Below, one piece after another: positions 7,278 to 22,200 of a DNA stretch of 64,000 nt. Position 1 is the stretch's first letter; every line of letters starts with the position of its first letter. The position numbers and the translations under genes are program-made. The notes below the pieces were generated by a model that saw only the letters and a program-made list of their open reading frames with translations, did no database searches and was not told the origin of the DNA. The stretch lies in NCBI GenBank assembly GCA_019914945.1, contig CM034100.1:7141096-7205095 (forward strand), in the 5' to 3' direction. The stretch is from Typha latifolia. Taxonomy: Eukaryota > Streptophyta > Magnoliopsida > Poales > Typhaceae.

Positions 7278-10200
7278 ATGGATAAAGCCCAGAACAACAA
7301 TCGAGGGTTCGACGAGAACACCATGGCTATCCTCGATTCCTCCGGCATTAAGGATTCTCGCGATATCCACGATGACAGTACTATTTCGACACTACTGCCA
7401 CAACTCTCTCTCTCTCTCTCTCTCTCTCTTGACGCCAATTTCTTCCACTTTTTCGTAGGAGTCTCCTTCCTCGAAGCCGTCCGATCCACTTCACTTGCTT
7501 CTGATTCCCCTTCGGCTCCCTCTTGGTGCTGTTCCCCTATTTGTCCTTCTGTTATTTTGATGGAAAGTTTATTCCTTCCGCATAATTTTACTTACTTCAT
7601 TCTTGTTCTGTTGTCTTGATAGGAACATGTATGATGCCATCTTCAAGATTCTTAGAGATAGCGAATCTCTGGAACTGGCAATGGCTAGCTACCAGATCTT
7701 GAGTGACTTAGACAAAGTGAATTTCTTCATATTCTGTTCTTTTCAGTTCGGGATGACTGGATGGTATATTGATTATGGATGGCATTCTTTTTGTGTCTTG
7801 CAGCAGTACCTAAGAGTTTATTTGACAAATTCTGGTGGGACTGATGAACTTGTTATTGTTAAAGAGGTGATGCAAAGATATATCTTTAATCCCTGCTAAT
7901 GAGGTCCTTCAATCTTGTGTCACTTCTGATTAAGTTGACAACTTGTGGCTTCTGTAGATTTGGTCACCGTTTATTCTTGTCCAGGAATCTGTGATAACTT
8001 CAAATCATCTTTTTGACACTTTGGTGAGCTGAATCCTAATAAGAATGCATGCCGTACCAATATCTTGTCTGCATTGCTGCTTCTATTTATCTTTCTGTTA
8101 CAATATGTTAATGTGGTTTCTAGCCTTAATACTATCAATATTTGATAACAAGAGGAAAATTGAAATGTTTCATCCTTGACCGCTGAACAATCATATAGTA
8201 ATTGACTTTTGTTTCTTTCTGTTCTACTATGTTTAAATGATTCTAAACCAGTTCTTGTTTAACTTCTAGCAAAATGTGCTTCCCAGATGCAGAGGGATCT
8301 TTTAGTGAAGCATGAGACAACGACAAAGAACAACTTTGGAAGATATACTACATTCCTATTTAAGTTTAGAGAAAGTGGAAATGAAATCGCCATGGCCAAC
8401 TTTTACTCAATTTTTATTCTTCAAATGTCAATAGTTAGGATATACTACATTCAAGAGGATAAGTAGTTTAAATGAGTACGCTAGACTAGTTTAATTTACT
8501 AATTTTATGATAGTAGCACTAGTTGTTTTTGAAAGATCTTTGTGGTATCTATTCCTTATTCTCTCATTTCTTGAGCTTATTTATATTTCTCTGACACAAA
8601 CATGCTACTCAATAAATTCTGGGGTGGGAGTCACATTACTATTTATTGTGGGTTTGTCATGGTGCTGCTGCATATGCAACCATTTCTATGGTTGAGACTA
8701 TGCTGCAGGAACGAAGTGATTGGCTTCTGCTAGAGTACATTAACCAATTTGGAAGTTGTAATATACGATGAAAAAGAACCACAACTTTTTCTAATAAGCA
8801 TGAGCATGAGTGTCTTGAAAAATTGGTAAAAACACTTATGTACAAGCTATAAAGGAATTAATTACAACTTCATACAGAATATAAAGGAATTAATATTATT
8901 AAATCGACATATGATTTGATCATTAACATAATTGCACTGACAAGTGAAAAATTTCAAAATATCATAATTGTTTCTATGATTTAAGTGAATAAATTGATCC
9001 AGTTTGGGTGGGTCCATGGTTTTTTTACTCTTTGGTGAGAGATGTTTTCACGTTAAAATAATTGTGTCGTGGTCTTTGCCATGTTTACTTTTCCTATTCT
9101 TACTCGGTTTTTTGTTTTCTATTCTTACGCGGATTTTCACTTACCAATTTAAGTTCGGTTTTCAAGTGAGAGTAAAATTAGGATTTTCATCTCCCACTTG
9201 GTTTTAGTTCTCTAAATACAATTCTTAATCGATTTTCCTGAAAAACTAATAGGATTTTTTTTCTATATGAATTCAGTTTTGTTTTTGACTTTAACTTCAG
9301 TTAGATTTTTTCTTTTCATACCTTTAAACCTAATGAGTATAGGAATCATCTCCCTGAAATTCTCAATTGGTTTCCCAAAGAAGTATCTCTTATCTTAGAG
9401 CGATACTCATTCTTCATTGTGCTCTTTTAAAAGTGACATTTCATTTGTTAAATCTAACACACATGATTAAAACTGAAATAGATTGAATAAAGACCATTTT
9501 GCCTTTGTATAAATTATTTGAATTGATTCAAAAAGACAAACTATTCAATATTTTTACCCAATATCATAGTACAAGGAAATAAACCTTCCTTTATGCAAGA
9601 AAAAAATCATTTATAGAAATTTTACACTCTAAATTTCAAGAAAGAAGGGTATGTTACTCATTTATGTATATTAATTAAAAAAAATCTCCATTACAAACTA
9701 ATCATAGCAAATTAGGTAATTATAATATTTTGACAGTTTTCAGTGGCAAATATGTAAAAATCCCTTAACTAAATTACAAAAAAGCTCTACATGTTGGATG
9801 TTAGAGTCACTGCCACAATGATGACTTTATGATCATGATTGGTAATGTTCAAGATACTAGTTGTAAATCTATGTCTGACTTGCCTTCTATTATCTATTTG
9901 GTGCTAAGTACTACATTTTTTCCTAATTATCTCTATCAAGGTGTCATATCCTTGTATCTGTAACCAATCCTAGAATTTTACATATTTTACATATTTAAAT
10001 ATTCCAATTTTAGTTTGTTTTGCTTGTTTCCCTAAATTCATATGTAAAGTAGCTTCTTGGTAAGCTTTTAACAATTAACACACCTATAATCTTTCTCAGA
10101 CAGAATACTTATGATTGTTTACTAAGGTTAAGAGATTGTTCCGTTTTTTGAAAAGAACAATAATGATAGAAAAAGAAAGCACAATTTTCCTAATTATAAG

Positions 10201-13200
10201 TTCGTTCTGCAATTTTAGGAAAAGCACTCAAACCAATCTCTAAGTCAGGCAGATTTTGACTTAAGCAGATTTTAGTTCTGGGTCATCATGGATTGGAATC
10301 TAGTTTCAGAGTTCCAGTTGTAGTTTCAAACAATGCTTTATGCATGTTGGATGTTGGTGTTTATCACTTCTTCTTACGTTATTGTACATATACTTAGGTT
10401 AGCGTATGCTTTCTAAGATGCAGTGACTTTGAGCCTAAGGTGTCTGACATGGGAATCAAATGAAAACTGACTTGTAAATGACCCTACGTAGATGCAATTG
10501 TCTTCAACCTTTAAATAAATTTCATGTCATCAGACTCACACAATTACAATAAGTATTCACTATCCCACCTAAGCCTTTTGTAATAAAAAGTGTAAAGGTT
10601 CATCTGAATTTTCTAGTGCTCTCATATAGATATGTTAGGAGAACGTTGACAAGTCTTTCTTCTTTTAGCATAGCGGTGGATCTTGTCAGACTGTGAGCAT
10701 CATGATTATGTCATCATGCCATTCTCTGGCTGCATATTCTAGGTTTTCTATGTTTGATACTCCATGTATAGTTGAATTATCAGTTTAAGGAATTATGAGA
10801 TTAAACTCATCATTCAAGCTGTTAATAATTGTGACTCTTAAAGGAGCCCCTTCTTATTCATTTTATATGGACTGATCTTTACGTAAATTAGAAAAAGGTT
10901 GTATCTTTTAAATCACTGTTAGAATGATGACCTTATATTCAGGATAGGTAATGTTCAAGTTATGAGTTGTTTGCATATTTACCTATGTCTGAATTGACCT
11001 CTGTTCTGTTTGGTTTAAAGAACGTATTGTTTTTATTTAATATCTTTATCGAGGTCATTTACTATTGTTTGCATCTACCAATGGTCATTTAACAAGTCAG
11101 TTTTCTTTTGATTGCATGAGTGTGAGTCTGATGAAGATGTGGCATTTACCAATGGTTTAAAGAATCACTATTGGAATTCCATTTGATTTAGTTATCTCTG
11201 TTTCTTTTAAAGAAATTTTCTGCCTTGATAGAGGACATGGCTCAAGCAGTCAATAGCTTGGATGTTCAAGAGGGAATGAAGGTAAGTGTTAACTGTCTTA
11301 ATTGTTCCTTTTGATCTATGAAGTTCATTGCTGTTCTATGTGTGCTTCCCTTCTGGTTTCATACTTTAATCATTGCAACCATGGGTTTAATAGACAACTT
11401 TGTATTTCTTTTGTTAGTATTCATCAAAGAAAATAATAATAACATAAAAAAAGATACATCCCTCTTTGTTTTCATAAGTTGATTTGTAATGAAGGGATTC
11501 TTGTTCATGTATATACAAAAAACTACAAAGCAACTAGGGAGCTTTGAAATTGTTGCATACTTACATGGTTTCTTTTTTCGTTTCTCCATTCAGCCATACC
11601 TTTTGCCAGCATGCTAAAGATTGCTTAAGAAATATATGAAGTGGTAGGTCAGGTAAAGTTTATGTGTAACTATGAAAAACACATATGTTAATTTACTTTC
11701 TACTTTCTCTTTATCTTGGATTCACCAGAAATCGCATGTAGCCATTGCTTAAAAATGCTTTATGCAATATCCTACCTTTTCTATGTTGTCCAAGAATGTC
11801 TTGCATAGCTACTCAAATTTTCATCTTTAACGTTTCTCTTTGCCAAGACAGCCACCTTAATTCTGCTTCAGCTCCCGTTAGTTCAAACAACTATCTTCTC
11901 CCATACTGCTGCATCTGAAATTATTTTAAGCTACAATTATTTTGACAAAGTATAATTAGATCCTTCAAATACAGATTTATATTGATTCATTCATAAATGT
12001 CTTATTTCTGTTTCATGTTCTTTTGAAGTTGAAATTTTGTCCATTACAATGTTTAGGCTGTACGAAACATGTTGCTGTTTCAGTACCTTGTCAATGTTCT
12101 TGAGGCAGATTTCATACCTCGACACACTTTATATAAAGGTTAACCTTTAGCATGTCATTTTGGTTTTACTTACATTCACTACTCTATTTTCTTCTATTCA
12201 TCTACTTCAATGGTGTTATGACAGAATCATTGAATTGGGTCCTTTTTAGGGAATCTGTGCTTAATATGATTCTGGTATGTATATACTTCCACAACTGGAA
12301 ACCAAGAAACATTTCCTCATTTTTATGTCCATTTACCAAAGAAATATTAAATTATTTCTGGATTTTATGCAAATTCATACGCATGTTTTTCTTTCTTGTC
12401 TACATAAGGGAATCAAGTTTTATTTGAATTGTAAATGAGTGGCAGGGATCACGAAAAGTAAACTTTAAAAGTTTAGTCAGGGATTGCATGTCCCTTGTTC
12501 TTAAGCGATGCCGCCATAACATGAGAAACAGCCTTCAAGATCTGAAAGTTGTGAAAGAAAGTGGTAAATCAACAAATGATTCAGATGTATCTTTGGTAAA
12601 TGCAATTCCTGAGCTACAAAGAAGAACCTGTAGTGCTGTGCAAAAACTTTTCACACTGGTGAGAATTTGACTATTCTTTTGAGGTACTATGTTATTTACA
12701 TGGTTGAAGGTTAAATCTTTGAGGTCCTTCAAGATTATGGGGCTGGATGATATTAGAAAAGAGGCAGATTTACTAGGAGCTACTTCAAGAATCGATGGCT
12801 TCAGGTTATTGTATTTTCAATTTGTGTTCATAACTGAAAGATGCCATTTATCATTGTGGATGATGTTTTAATATTAGCCTTTTGTGCAGGAGTCCTGCTT
12901 TGGAGATTATTTTGGATGAACTAACTTACAACATAAATCATGTGTCCCCATTTCTTGAGGTAATTAGAGGATCATTCCTGTTTATTTCTTGATCTCTTTC
13001 TTTTTTTCTTTCTTTCTTTCTTCTTCTTAGGTTATGCAAATCTTAGGCTCTCAATTGGCAACTGACTTGTGATGGACTAGCATACAATTGCATGTCATCA
13101 TTGTCGTTGCTTTGTGATGTAGAACGGAGATACTAGCAAAGAACAAATGAACAAACCTGCAAAATCCAACAATAGAGTGCTATAATTCACCAACGAAAAA

Positions 13201-16200
13201 AGTAGACAATATCAAAAACTCTAAATATTCATTTTAGAAAAATGATCTACAACCACAAAGATAGAATCTGCTTTTGGAAGGTATGTGGTAAATCAAGTAT
13301 AGGTGCTGAGGTGTACAAACCATTGTTTTGTTTGCGATGCTTGGCTGATTGATAAGTTCTAAACTGACCGATTAATTTGGTTGCATCACATTTAGGCTTG
13401 GATAATAATTTGGCATTCAACTTCCTTGGTAGTCTCATCTTGTCTGAAATGACCTAAAGGCATTAACATGAATTTTTCAAACTAAAAACTCACGCACAAA
13501 TGTGCGAGATATACAAAGTTTGTTGGTCTTAAATAAATACCCTTTTTGGAAAGAATAGCTATCTAGAGATGTTTGGGTCATTCGATAAAATGAGAAAGAC
13601 TTCTCCAAAGTTAGGGCATGAAAAGTAATCTTTCTTTAGTTTGTCAAATCTGTGACTTTGATACTTATGATAGAAAGAAGTTAACTCTTCGACTAAACAC
13701 ATTGATCGCGTTGTTTTTGTGATCACGTTGTTTTCGACTTCAACACTATGTTTTGAATGCAAAAGTGTAAGGCAGCAGCGACGGATGCGGCAACAACGAC
13801 CGATACGACAACAATGGTGTCGGTGGAGTAGCGGTGGCAACAAGAACAATATCGGTGGAGTTTGCAAAAAACGACAACAAGTGCTGCAGCGACGATATCA
13901 GTGAAGTCGACAGCAACAACAATGAATGTAGCAACAATGATGGCAAGGTGAAGCTTGAGGGAGGTAGGAGACTCATCGCAGGAAGGGCTGTTGGTCGTCC
14001 ATGGATGCCGAGGAGGAAAATGGTGAGTCAGTGAAATTTAATAGTGTTGCGGGTTATTTTTATTTATTTGTTTTGGTTTTAGTTGGAGGTGAAAGGAAAA
14101 AGATGTGGAAGTGGGATGAGAGCTCGAAGAGGAAGGAGGGATAAGGAGGGATTAAAGGGGGAGGTCAAGGTGGTAGCTAGGCTTTAGGTTTTTTCTTTTA
14201 ACTATTCTTTTCCTCTCGGACTAGAGGTTGAAGATTATTAGGAATAAAATGGAAAAAGAAATCACGTGATTAGGCACGCTTGATTTAGGTGTCGTAGCAA
14301 AATAATGGAATTTTTTTGAAACATCAGGTGGTGACATGATGGATGGGTTGTTTGAGAAGTATGGTGGGCACATGGGTTTTGAGGGTAGAAGAATTTGGGG
14401 GATAAAGGAAATGCCAAAATGGAAAGAAAGATAAATCTTCTTTGGCTTGTGGATTTGGGGAAAGACATTCAAAATTTGGGTAGGTTTCGATAGTTTAGAT
14501 ATGATTAGGAAAGAAAGCTAAATTTGTTGAGATATAGATAAAGAGTAGTTGGTAGAGAATATTTGTCCAATGCTAGAAGATTATAAAACTAGATTGGTTC
14601 GTTCAATAACCTTCCAATCTATGTTTTTGATATTCACACCCTTCTCAAATTTGGAACGTATTTGGGTTTAATTTTGATGAAGTTCCGATGGTGGTGTTGG
14701 TGGCGGGTGGAGATGATCTCAGGTTAGAGGGCTAGAGGTAAAGTTGTAAGCCTGTAATGGAAGGGTGGACATAAGGAAGATGGTTATGGTTGATTTGGGA
14801 TGGAGGAAAGCTTAAGAGGGTTTTGGATTGGTGGTTGATGGTGGTGAGGTAAAAAATAAATGAGAGAACCGACAATGGTGGTCAAAGGCAAGGCGCGACT
14901 TATCTAGGTGGTGGCTGGGCGCAACGATGGCTGTGTCGTGCCACTATCGGCACGGCACGTGCCGAGCGGCACGCCTCAACATGTCCCGCTGTGCTAGCGT
15001 GCCACTAGCACGCACATATCATATTTTTAATTACCTTTTTAGGATATTTAAAGACGCTTTTGGGTATTTGATATGTCAATCTTTAGTTTTTGGTTTAAAT
15101 ATATGTATTAAAAAATTTAAAATCTACATTATAATGTTATATCTTTATAGTATTTTTGTAAATGACATATTTTATTAAAGATAAGGCAATAGTTAAATAT
15201 AAATATTATTTAACACATTCTATGATTGAAGACATTAATTAAAACTAATATTAATGATTAAATAATTTATAATATAATTGAACACATAATATTAATTGAT
15301 AATAGTTTAATAATTAAAATTAATATCTAGTTTAATGTAAACTGACAAGAAGGATCAAAGACTTTATTTGTTGGTATAAGAATAACACAAGAATGTTGCA
15401 GGAAATACTCTCGATATTCTTCAAAACTTATTTATTAGTATTGCTCGTTATAACATCTTACACAATCTTCATACAAATAAGAATTTCATAATTCTCCTAT
15501 GATATGATGTAGATATTGAAAATGAATAGCACTGACACAGGCACAGACATATTATAAACATATACAGATTGTAGAAATAGAGTATAATAAGGGTGTTCTG
15601 GCTCTAGTGGGTGTGATTGTGTTACAAACCGGCATAATCTGATCGACAATGGTTTTGGACTTGATGAAGCACGTAACTTCCAAGGGAACTTGTGAACAAT
15701 TTAACTAATGGGTCCTCCTGAATTTTAGATTTGTTGTTGCTCTTAGAGAGAACTTTCCAATAGATCCAATATCATGGAATTCAGACGGTTAGATCTCAAG
15801 ATATTGACCAAACAATGGCCGAAGGTCAATTAGATTCTAGCTTAATAGCCCACCAATGGCTAGATAGATGCTAGGTTTAGTTCTTCGTGTGAAGGGGGAG
15901 AAGTTGTTGTAGAAGGAGGTTAAAAGCTGGAAGAGGCCGACCAAAGACTTGGGCAATGGAAGAAGGGAGGTGGGAGAGGGTGCCAATGACTAGATACAAG
16001 TAGAGAAGGAGATAAAGGCCAAAGCCAATTTCAATATCATCATAAGACTCCAATTAGGGTTTCTTCCACATATATATAGAGGCTCACCCTAAAAACTCCT
16101 CAACTAAGTTAAAGAACTCCAAACAACCCTAACAAATCCTAACAAAACCCACACTTTTGCCGCGGTGCGTTCGAACGTGCTCGATCGCGTTCGAACGCGG

Positions 16201-19200
16201 AATTTCTGTTCTCTGTCGATGCGAACGTTGTGCAGGTGTTCGAACAACCGCGTTCGAACGGCCCAATTCCGTTCGAACGCGCTATTTGCGTTCTCTGTTT
16301 TTGCGAACGTGATGCAGGCGTTCGCACCCCTTTGTTCGATCGCGGTCCCTGCGTTCGAACGCACCCCGACAAAAAATAATTTTATTACTTCTAATAAACT
16401 CAATTAGATAAATAAGCTCATTCCAATGAACCCAATGTCATGCGTTGAGCCAATATTGATCGAATCGTATCACTCCACGCTTTTGTTCACCTTGCCCTCA
16501 AGGTGTTAGCTCGGGATATCGGTCCATGAAGTCGGCTTCAGGCATCCATGTCGCCTCATATCCACTATGCGTCCTTGCCACTCCACAAAAATCTCAGTCA
16601 CCCATTCATCTTGGACTCTAGTGCGTCGGCGAGCTAGGATGCGAACTGGAGTAGGAGTACTTGGTTTAGATTCAGACTCATCGGCTTCCGTCATCGTTGG
16701 CTCAGGTGGAACAACTCCAATGGGCTTGGTAGGGGGAACTCAAGCTTTGAGATTTGAGACGTGAAGTACTGGGTGTATTCGTGCCTCCTCAGGTAAGTCC
16801 AGGCGGTATGCTACAGGCCTAATCCTTTCGATCACCTGGTACGGTCCATAAAATTTTGGAGCTAACTTTTGATTGGGAATAGGTCTAACCAAGCTTTGCC
16901 GATATGGTTGGAGCTTGATGTAGACCTAATCCCCAATCGAAAAGGACCTCTCTTGGTTCCTCTGGTCATAGACTTGTTTCATCCTATTTTGGGCAGCCGC
17001 TAAGTGTATCTTGAGTCTCCTCAACACCTCGTCACGGTCTCGCAAAACTGTATCCACTTCGGTTTGATCAGTTCGGGCCGATGGCAAGTATGTATGCAAG
17101 GTGGGAGGTGGGCGCCCATAGACGGCCTTAAACGTATTGTATGACCACTCAGCCCATGGCAAATAAAATATCCACTATCGCGGTCGCTCGTCAACAAAAC
17201 ACCTCAAGTACTGCTCTAAGCAACGCTTCAACACCTCGGATTGGCTGTCCGTTTGAGGATGATAGGCTGAACTCATCCAGAAGGTAGTCCCTTGGAGTGC
17301 AAAGAATTCCTGCCAAAATTGACTCACAAATATAGGATCACATTCTGAAACAATTGATTTTGACATACTATGCATCTTGGCCATGTCGCACACATAAACC
17401 TCCGCAACCCTTTTTGTCGTATAGCTGTGATTGCTAGGAAAGAGCCTTGCTCATGTAGGCTATGGGTCTGCCCTCTTGCATTAAAACAGCCCCCACATCG
17501 ACTCTGGATGCGTCGCATTCAGTGGTGAACAATTTGGTAAAATCTGCTAAAGCAAGGACCGGGGCTGAGATCATTGCCTTCTTCAAGGCTTCAAATGCTT
17601 CCCTTGCTTTGTCCGTCCATGAGAATGCACCCTTCCGTAGCAAGGCCGTGAGGGGAGCTGCAACCTTGCCATAGTTCGCTATAAACTGGCGATATTAGCC
17701 GATTAAACTGAGGAAACCACATAGCTCCTTGGTAGTCTTTGGCAGCGGCCAATCTACCATGCTTTAGATCTTCTTAGGGTCAGCTTCCATGCCATCTTTA
17801 GATATGATGTGACCTAGGTAGTCGACCTTTTATTGCCCCCATGAACACTTGGAGTCCTTTACTTTTAACTCATGTTGCCGAAGTAGGCCAAATATCGTTC
17901 GAAGATGCCCTAAGTGTTCTTCCCATGTCCGGTTGTATACCAATATATCATCAAAGAATATCAAAACATATTGCCTCAGATGAGGCCTAAATATATCATT
18001 CATTAAGCTTTGAAAAGCGGCGGGAGCATTGGTAAGACCGAAAGGTATAATGAGGAACTCGTCGTGTCTATCATGAGTTCTAAACGCCGTCTTGTGCACA
18101 TCGAATGGTTCAACTCTGATTTGATGGTACTCAGCCCTCAAATTTAGCTTTAAAAAACAACATGCACCCGCCAATTCATCAAGCAACTCTTCAATCACCG
18201 GAATGGGGTACCGGTTTTTGACGGTGATAGAATTAAGAGCTCGATAGTCTATACAAAACCGCCACGACCCATCCTTCTTCCACATGAGTAAGATCGGTGA
18301 AGAATAGGAGCTTCTACTTGGCCTTTTCACCCTACTGGACAACATCTTTTGGATCATCTTTTGGACCATCTTTGTTATAGCCTCATTTTGAATGAATGGA
18401 TATCAGTATGGCCTCAAATTGGCTGGACCCGCCCCGGGCATGATCTCGATGCGATGGTCTTGCGCCCTAGGTAGTGGCAGTCCATGAGTAAGTAGTGCTG
18501 GAATACATCTTCAAATTCCTGCAAAACAGCCTTTAAATTAGCGGGTAAGGGTGTTGGATCATCTGTCTTGGGCTCTTTTGATGAGTTGAACCTACGGCAC
18601 CCGGGTTTCGGCAACCCTTCTAGGGTCCAAATCTATCCAATAAACCCGATCCCAAGCCCAAACTCAGTCCTTACTCCTCAGGACACTCAAAAGCCTAGCC
18701 GGCTAGACCCAGTCTTGTTGGTAAGTCAGATCCGAGCTAGGGATTTTTTCGTGTCTGAGCCATAAACCTTGCCTTCTTAAGTTGTGACTCGCCACAACCC
18801 TTCCTAGGGTTGTTCCACACCCTCTGATTTTCTTAGGGCTCACAGACTCACCACCTACTGATACGATCTTCTCTTTGGGGCTAAGGCTCTGATACCAGCT
18901 TGATATGATCTTCTCTTTGGGGCTAAGGCTCTGATACCAGCTTGATACGATCTGGCACGGAACTTTGAAATTAGATCCCAAAATATGCTATCGTCGGATC
19001 GACGTGAGATTTTGATATGTTGTAGCCTCGTAAAAGAGCTTTCCAACAAATCTAGTTACAGGCGAATCAGATTGGGGATCTCGAGATATTGTTCGTTTAA
19101 TGGACGAACGTCAGGATGCTCTGTTTTGGATTCGTGGATGGAGGCACGAGATCCTAGGTAATGGTGGATGGTGGTGGACCGACGTTAATGTGGTGGCACC

Positions 19201-22200
19201 GGTGAAAAGTGATGGTGGAACGGTTGTGGTTGATGGAAGGATTAGGGCAAGTGTTGGATAGATTGGACGAAGGGGGAGAAAGGGCCACCCCTAAGGGACT
19301 AGGGTGATTAGCCTAGGACGAGAGAGGTTAGAAGCGGCGTCGCCGGGGATTGAGAGAACGGGAGCGAAGAAGACGAAGGAGGCAAGGCAAAACTCAATCT
19401 CAATAATCAATAATAATCTTGGTTGCCCTACACATCCTTTTATAGGCTAACCAACAACTCACATTAACCCTAAAACATAATTTTCGCCGACCGCGTTCGA
19501 ACTCGCCCGACCGCGTTCGAACGCACCGAATTAGCTCTTCTGGATTTGCGAACGCGATGTAGGCGTTCGAACGCGTGATCGAACGCGCCTGTCGGTATTT
19601 GCGAACGCGATGCAGGCGTTCACAGTGCGTTCGAACGCACCGCGTTCGAACGCACAGTACATTCTCTTCACCACGTTCACAACCCCGTTCACAAACCGCG
19701 TTCGAACTCACTCCACCCGCGTTCGAACGCGACTTACAGAAAACTTATTTTAATGAAAATTAAACACTAAAACATGAAGCAAAATCACTCCTAAAGTGAA
19801 TCCATGCTCGAGACGACGTCGATGAAGTCCGAATCGTATCAATCCACCACGCTTCCGCAACCTTGTCCTCAAGGTTTGAAGTTCGGAAAGTGATCCATGA
19901 TATCTGACTCTAGCTCCCAGGTAGACTAGTCAGTAGATTTGCCCAGCCACTCAATTAGCACTTCGTCTCTAACGGTCCCATGGCGTCTTCTCCTGCGCGC
20001 CTAATACTCGGACCGGATCGGTGGGGCCATCCTCCTCCATTAGTTCGGGTAAGGCCGAACCCACCACATGGTTAGGCCCAATCCGGGCCTTCAATGCCGA
20101 TACATGGAAGACCGGATGTATCCCGGTTCCTTCAGTAGGTCCAACCGGTAAGCTACCGGGACCGATTCGTTGTAGCACTCGGTACGGACCGTAGTACTTG
20201 TAACCCAACTTTTGGTTCAAAATTGGTCTCAATGTGGATTGTCGATACGGTTGAGCTCGAACGAACACCAATTGATCCACCTCAAATTCTCGCTCACGTC
20301 GGCCTTTGTCATGAGTTTGCTTCATGCGGTTTTGGGCCGTGGCTAGGTGAGTCTTGAGCAGTCTCAATGTTTCATCTCGATCGGCAAGCTCCAAGTCAAG
20401 CTCGGTCCTATCCGCCGCCGCGAGTCTATCATAGGCACGCAAGACAGTGGGAGTGCGCCCATAAACCACCTCAAAGGGGTCATGCCGATGCTAGAGTGAT
20501 GAGTCGTATTGTATGACCACTCAGCCCATGGAAGGAATTTGACCCAATCCTTTGGTCGTTCCGCCACAAAGCATCGCAAGTATTGCTCCGGTCCGCGATT
20601 CACCACCTCGGTTTGGCCATCTCGCCTCGGGGTGATAAGCCGAACTCGGGTTGATTTGAGTCCCTTGCAATCGAAGAACTCGGACCAAAACTCACCGATG
20701 AAGATGCGATCCCGGCCTCGACACGATCGTCCTAGGCATCCCATGCAAGCGTGCCACTTCCCGAACAAAAATTTCAGCAACCCTTTTTGCTGAAAACGGG
20801 TGAGACAATGTTATGAAATGAGCATATTTGCTCGTCTATCCACCACAACCAACACCACCGATTGTCCCCGAACCTCCAAGCAGCCCCTCGATGAAGTCCA
20901 TGGAGATATCCCGCCAAATACGCTCCGGTATAGGTAGTGGTTGTAGCAGCCCGCTAGGCTTGAGTGCCTCCGATTTGACTCGTTGGCAGATTTGACATTC
21001 ACGCACATACTTCTTCACGTCCGTCTTCATCGCCGTCCATGTACAGGTTTTGGGCCAGCCGCTTGTAGGTACGTAATACCCCTTCATGCCCTGCTATAGG
21101 AGTATCATGGAAGTGTGCCATCAATAGTCTCCGTAGCTCTTCGTTCCGGGGTACCTTGATTCGCCCGCACTCTAGTACTAACCCATCGCGCTCCTCGTTC
21201 TCCGGGTGGCTTAAGGGGTTCTCTCTCAACTCCTCCATGAGTTGGACCAGCTCACTATCCTCTGCACTAGCTCTCCGCAGATCTGAGAAGAAAGGAAAGG
21301 TGGGCGCCGAGAAAGAAGCGAGCTCCCTTGCGACCCCTTCATTTGGAAGTTCAAGTAGCGGTTGGCTTCCATCTAGCAGCACTCTCTTCTCTTTTCTCCA
21401 AAACGTCAATGTGAGGTTTGTAAAATCAAATGTCACGGGCCCCAAGCTTCGAAGCCATTGGGTCCCCAAAACAATATCGGCACCTTGCAAGGCCAACGGA
21501 TAAAGATCCAATGTGAAAGTTTGGCCTTGCACCTTCAATTCCGCACCTCCACAAATAGAATCCGCTCGCAATGTGGTGCCATCTCCGATCGTCACATCGA
21601 ACCCTTCCGTGGGTTCCGACTCGAGCCCAATCTTCCTAAGGAGCCTCTTATCAATGAAGTTGTGGGTGGATCCGGTGTCAATCAAGATTCTCACTGTGGT
21701 TTTCTTGACTACCCCGTTTACCCGCAAGGTTTTTGGCGCAGCTGTCCCCGAATAGGCATGGAGGGAGATTTCGGCTATCATGTCCTCCACGGGTTGCTCC
21801 TTAGTTTCTTCTCCTTGATGTCCAGCCACATCTGCACCTTCAGCTGCAAACTCGTCCTCCGCTTCCTCCAATCCATCGATTAGCATCACCGATCCCATCG
21901 GTTTAGCGCAGCGATGCCCGGGTACAAACTTTTCATCACAACAGAAGCATAGGCCCTTGGCTCTTCTTTCTTCTACTTGGGCTGGTGTGAGTGCTCGTCC
22001 CGGACCTCTAGATGCATACTTCATATCTTGGGATGGCTTCAAGGGTGCTCGAGGAGGTACCACTGTAGCAAAGAACCCTTGGTACTCCGATAGTATTTCC
22101 CGCCGCTATGTTTGGTTGAGCTTGATTGCGGCTTCCTTGGCTCATCTAACTCGTTTCAAGTGTATCTTCATGGCCCTATGTTTGTCTTCCATAAGCACCG

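Noticed and set aside
8288..8370. Possible extra SNI1 exon after CCCAG (ATGCAGAGGGATC...)
   Set aside because: No match to the SNI1 family, no clear donor, and exons 5 and 6 already join in frame.
13559..14034. Overlapping ORFs of 60-100 codons on both strands
   Set aside because: They arise from simple CAACAACGA-type sequence and have no family resemblance or splice connection.
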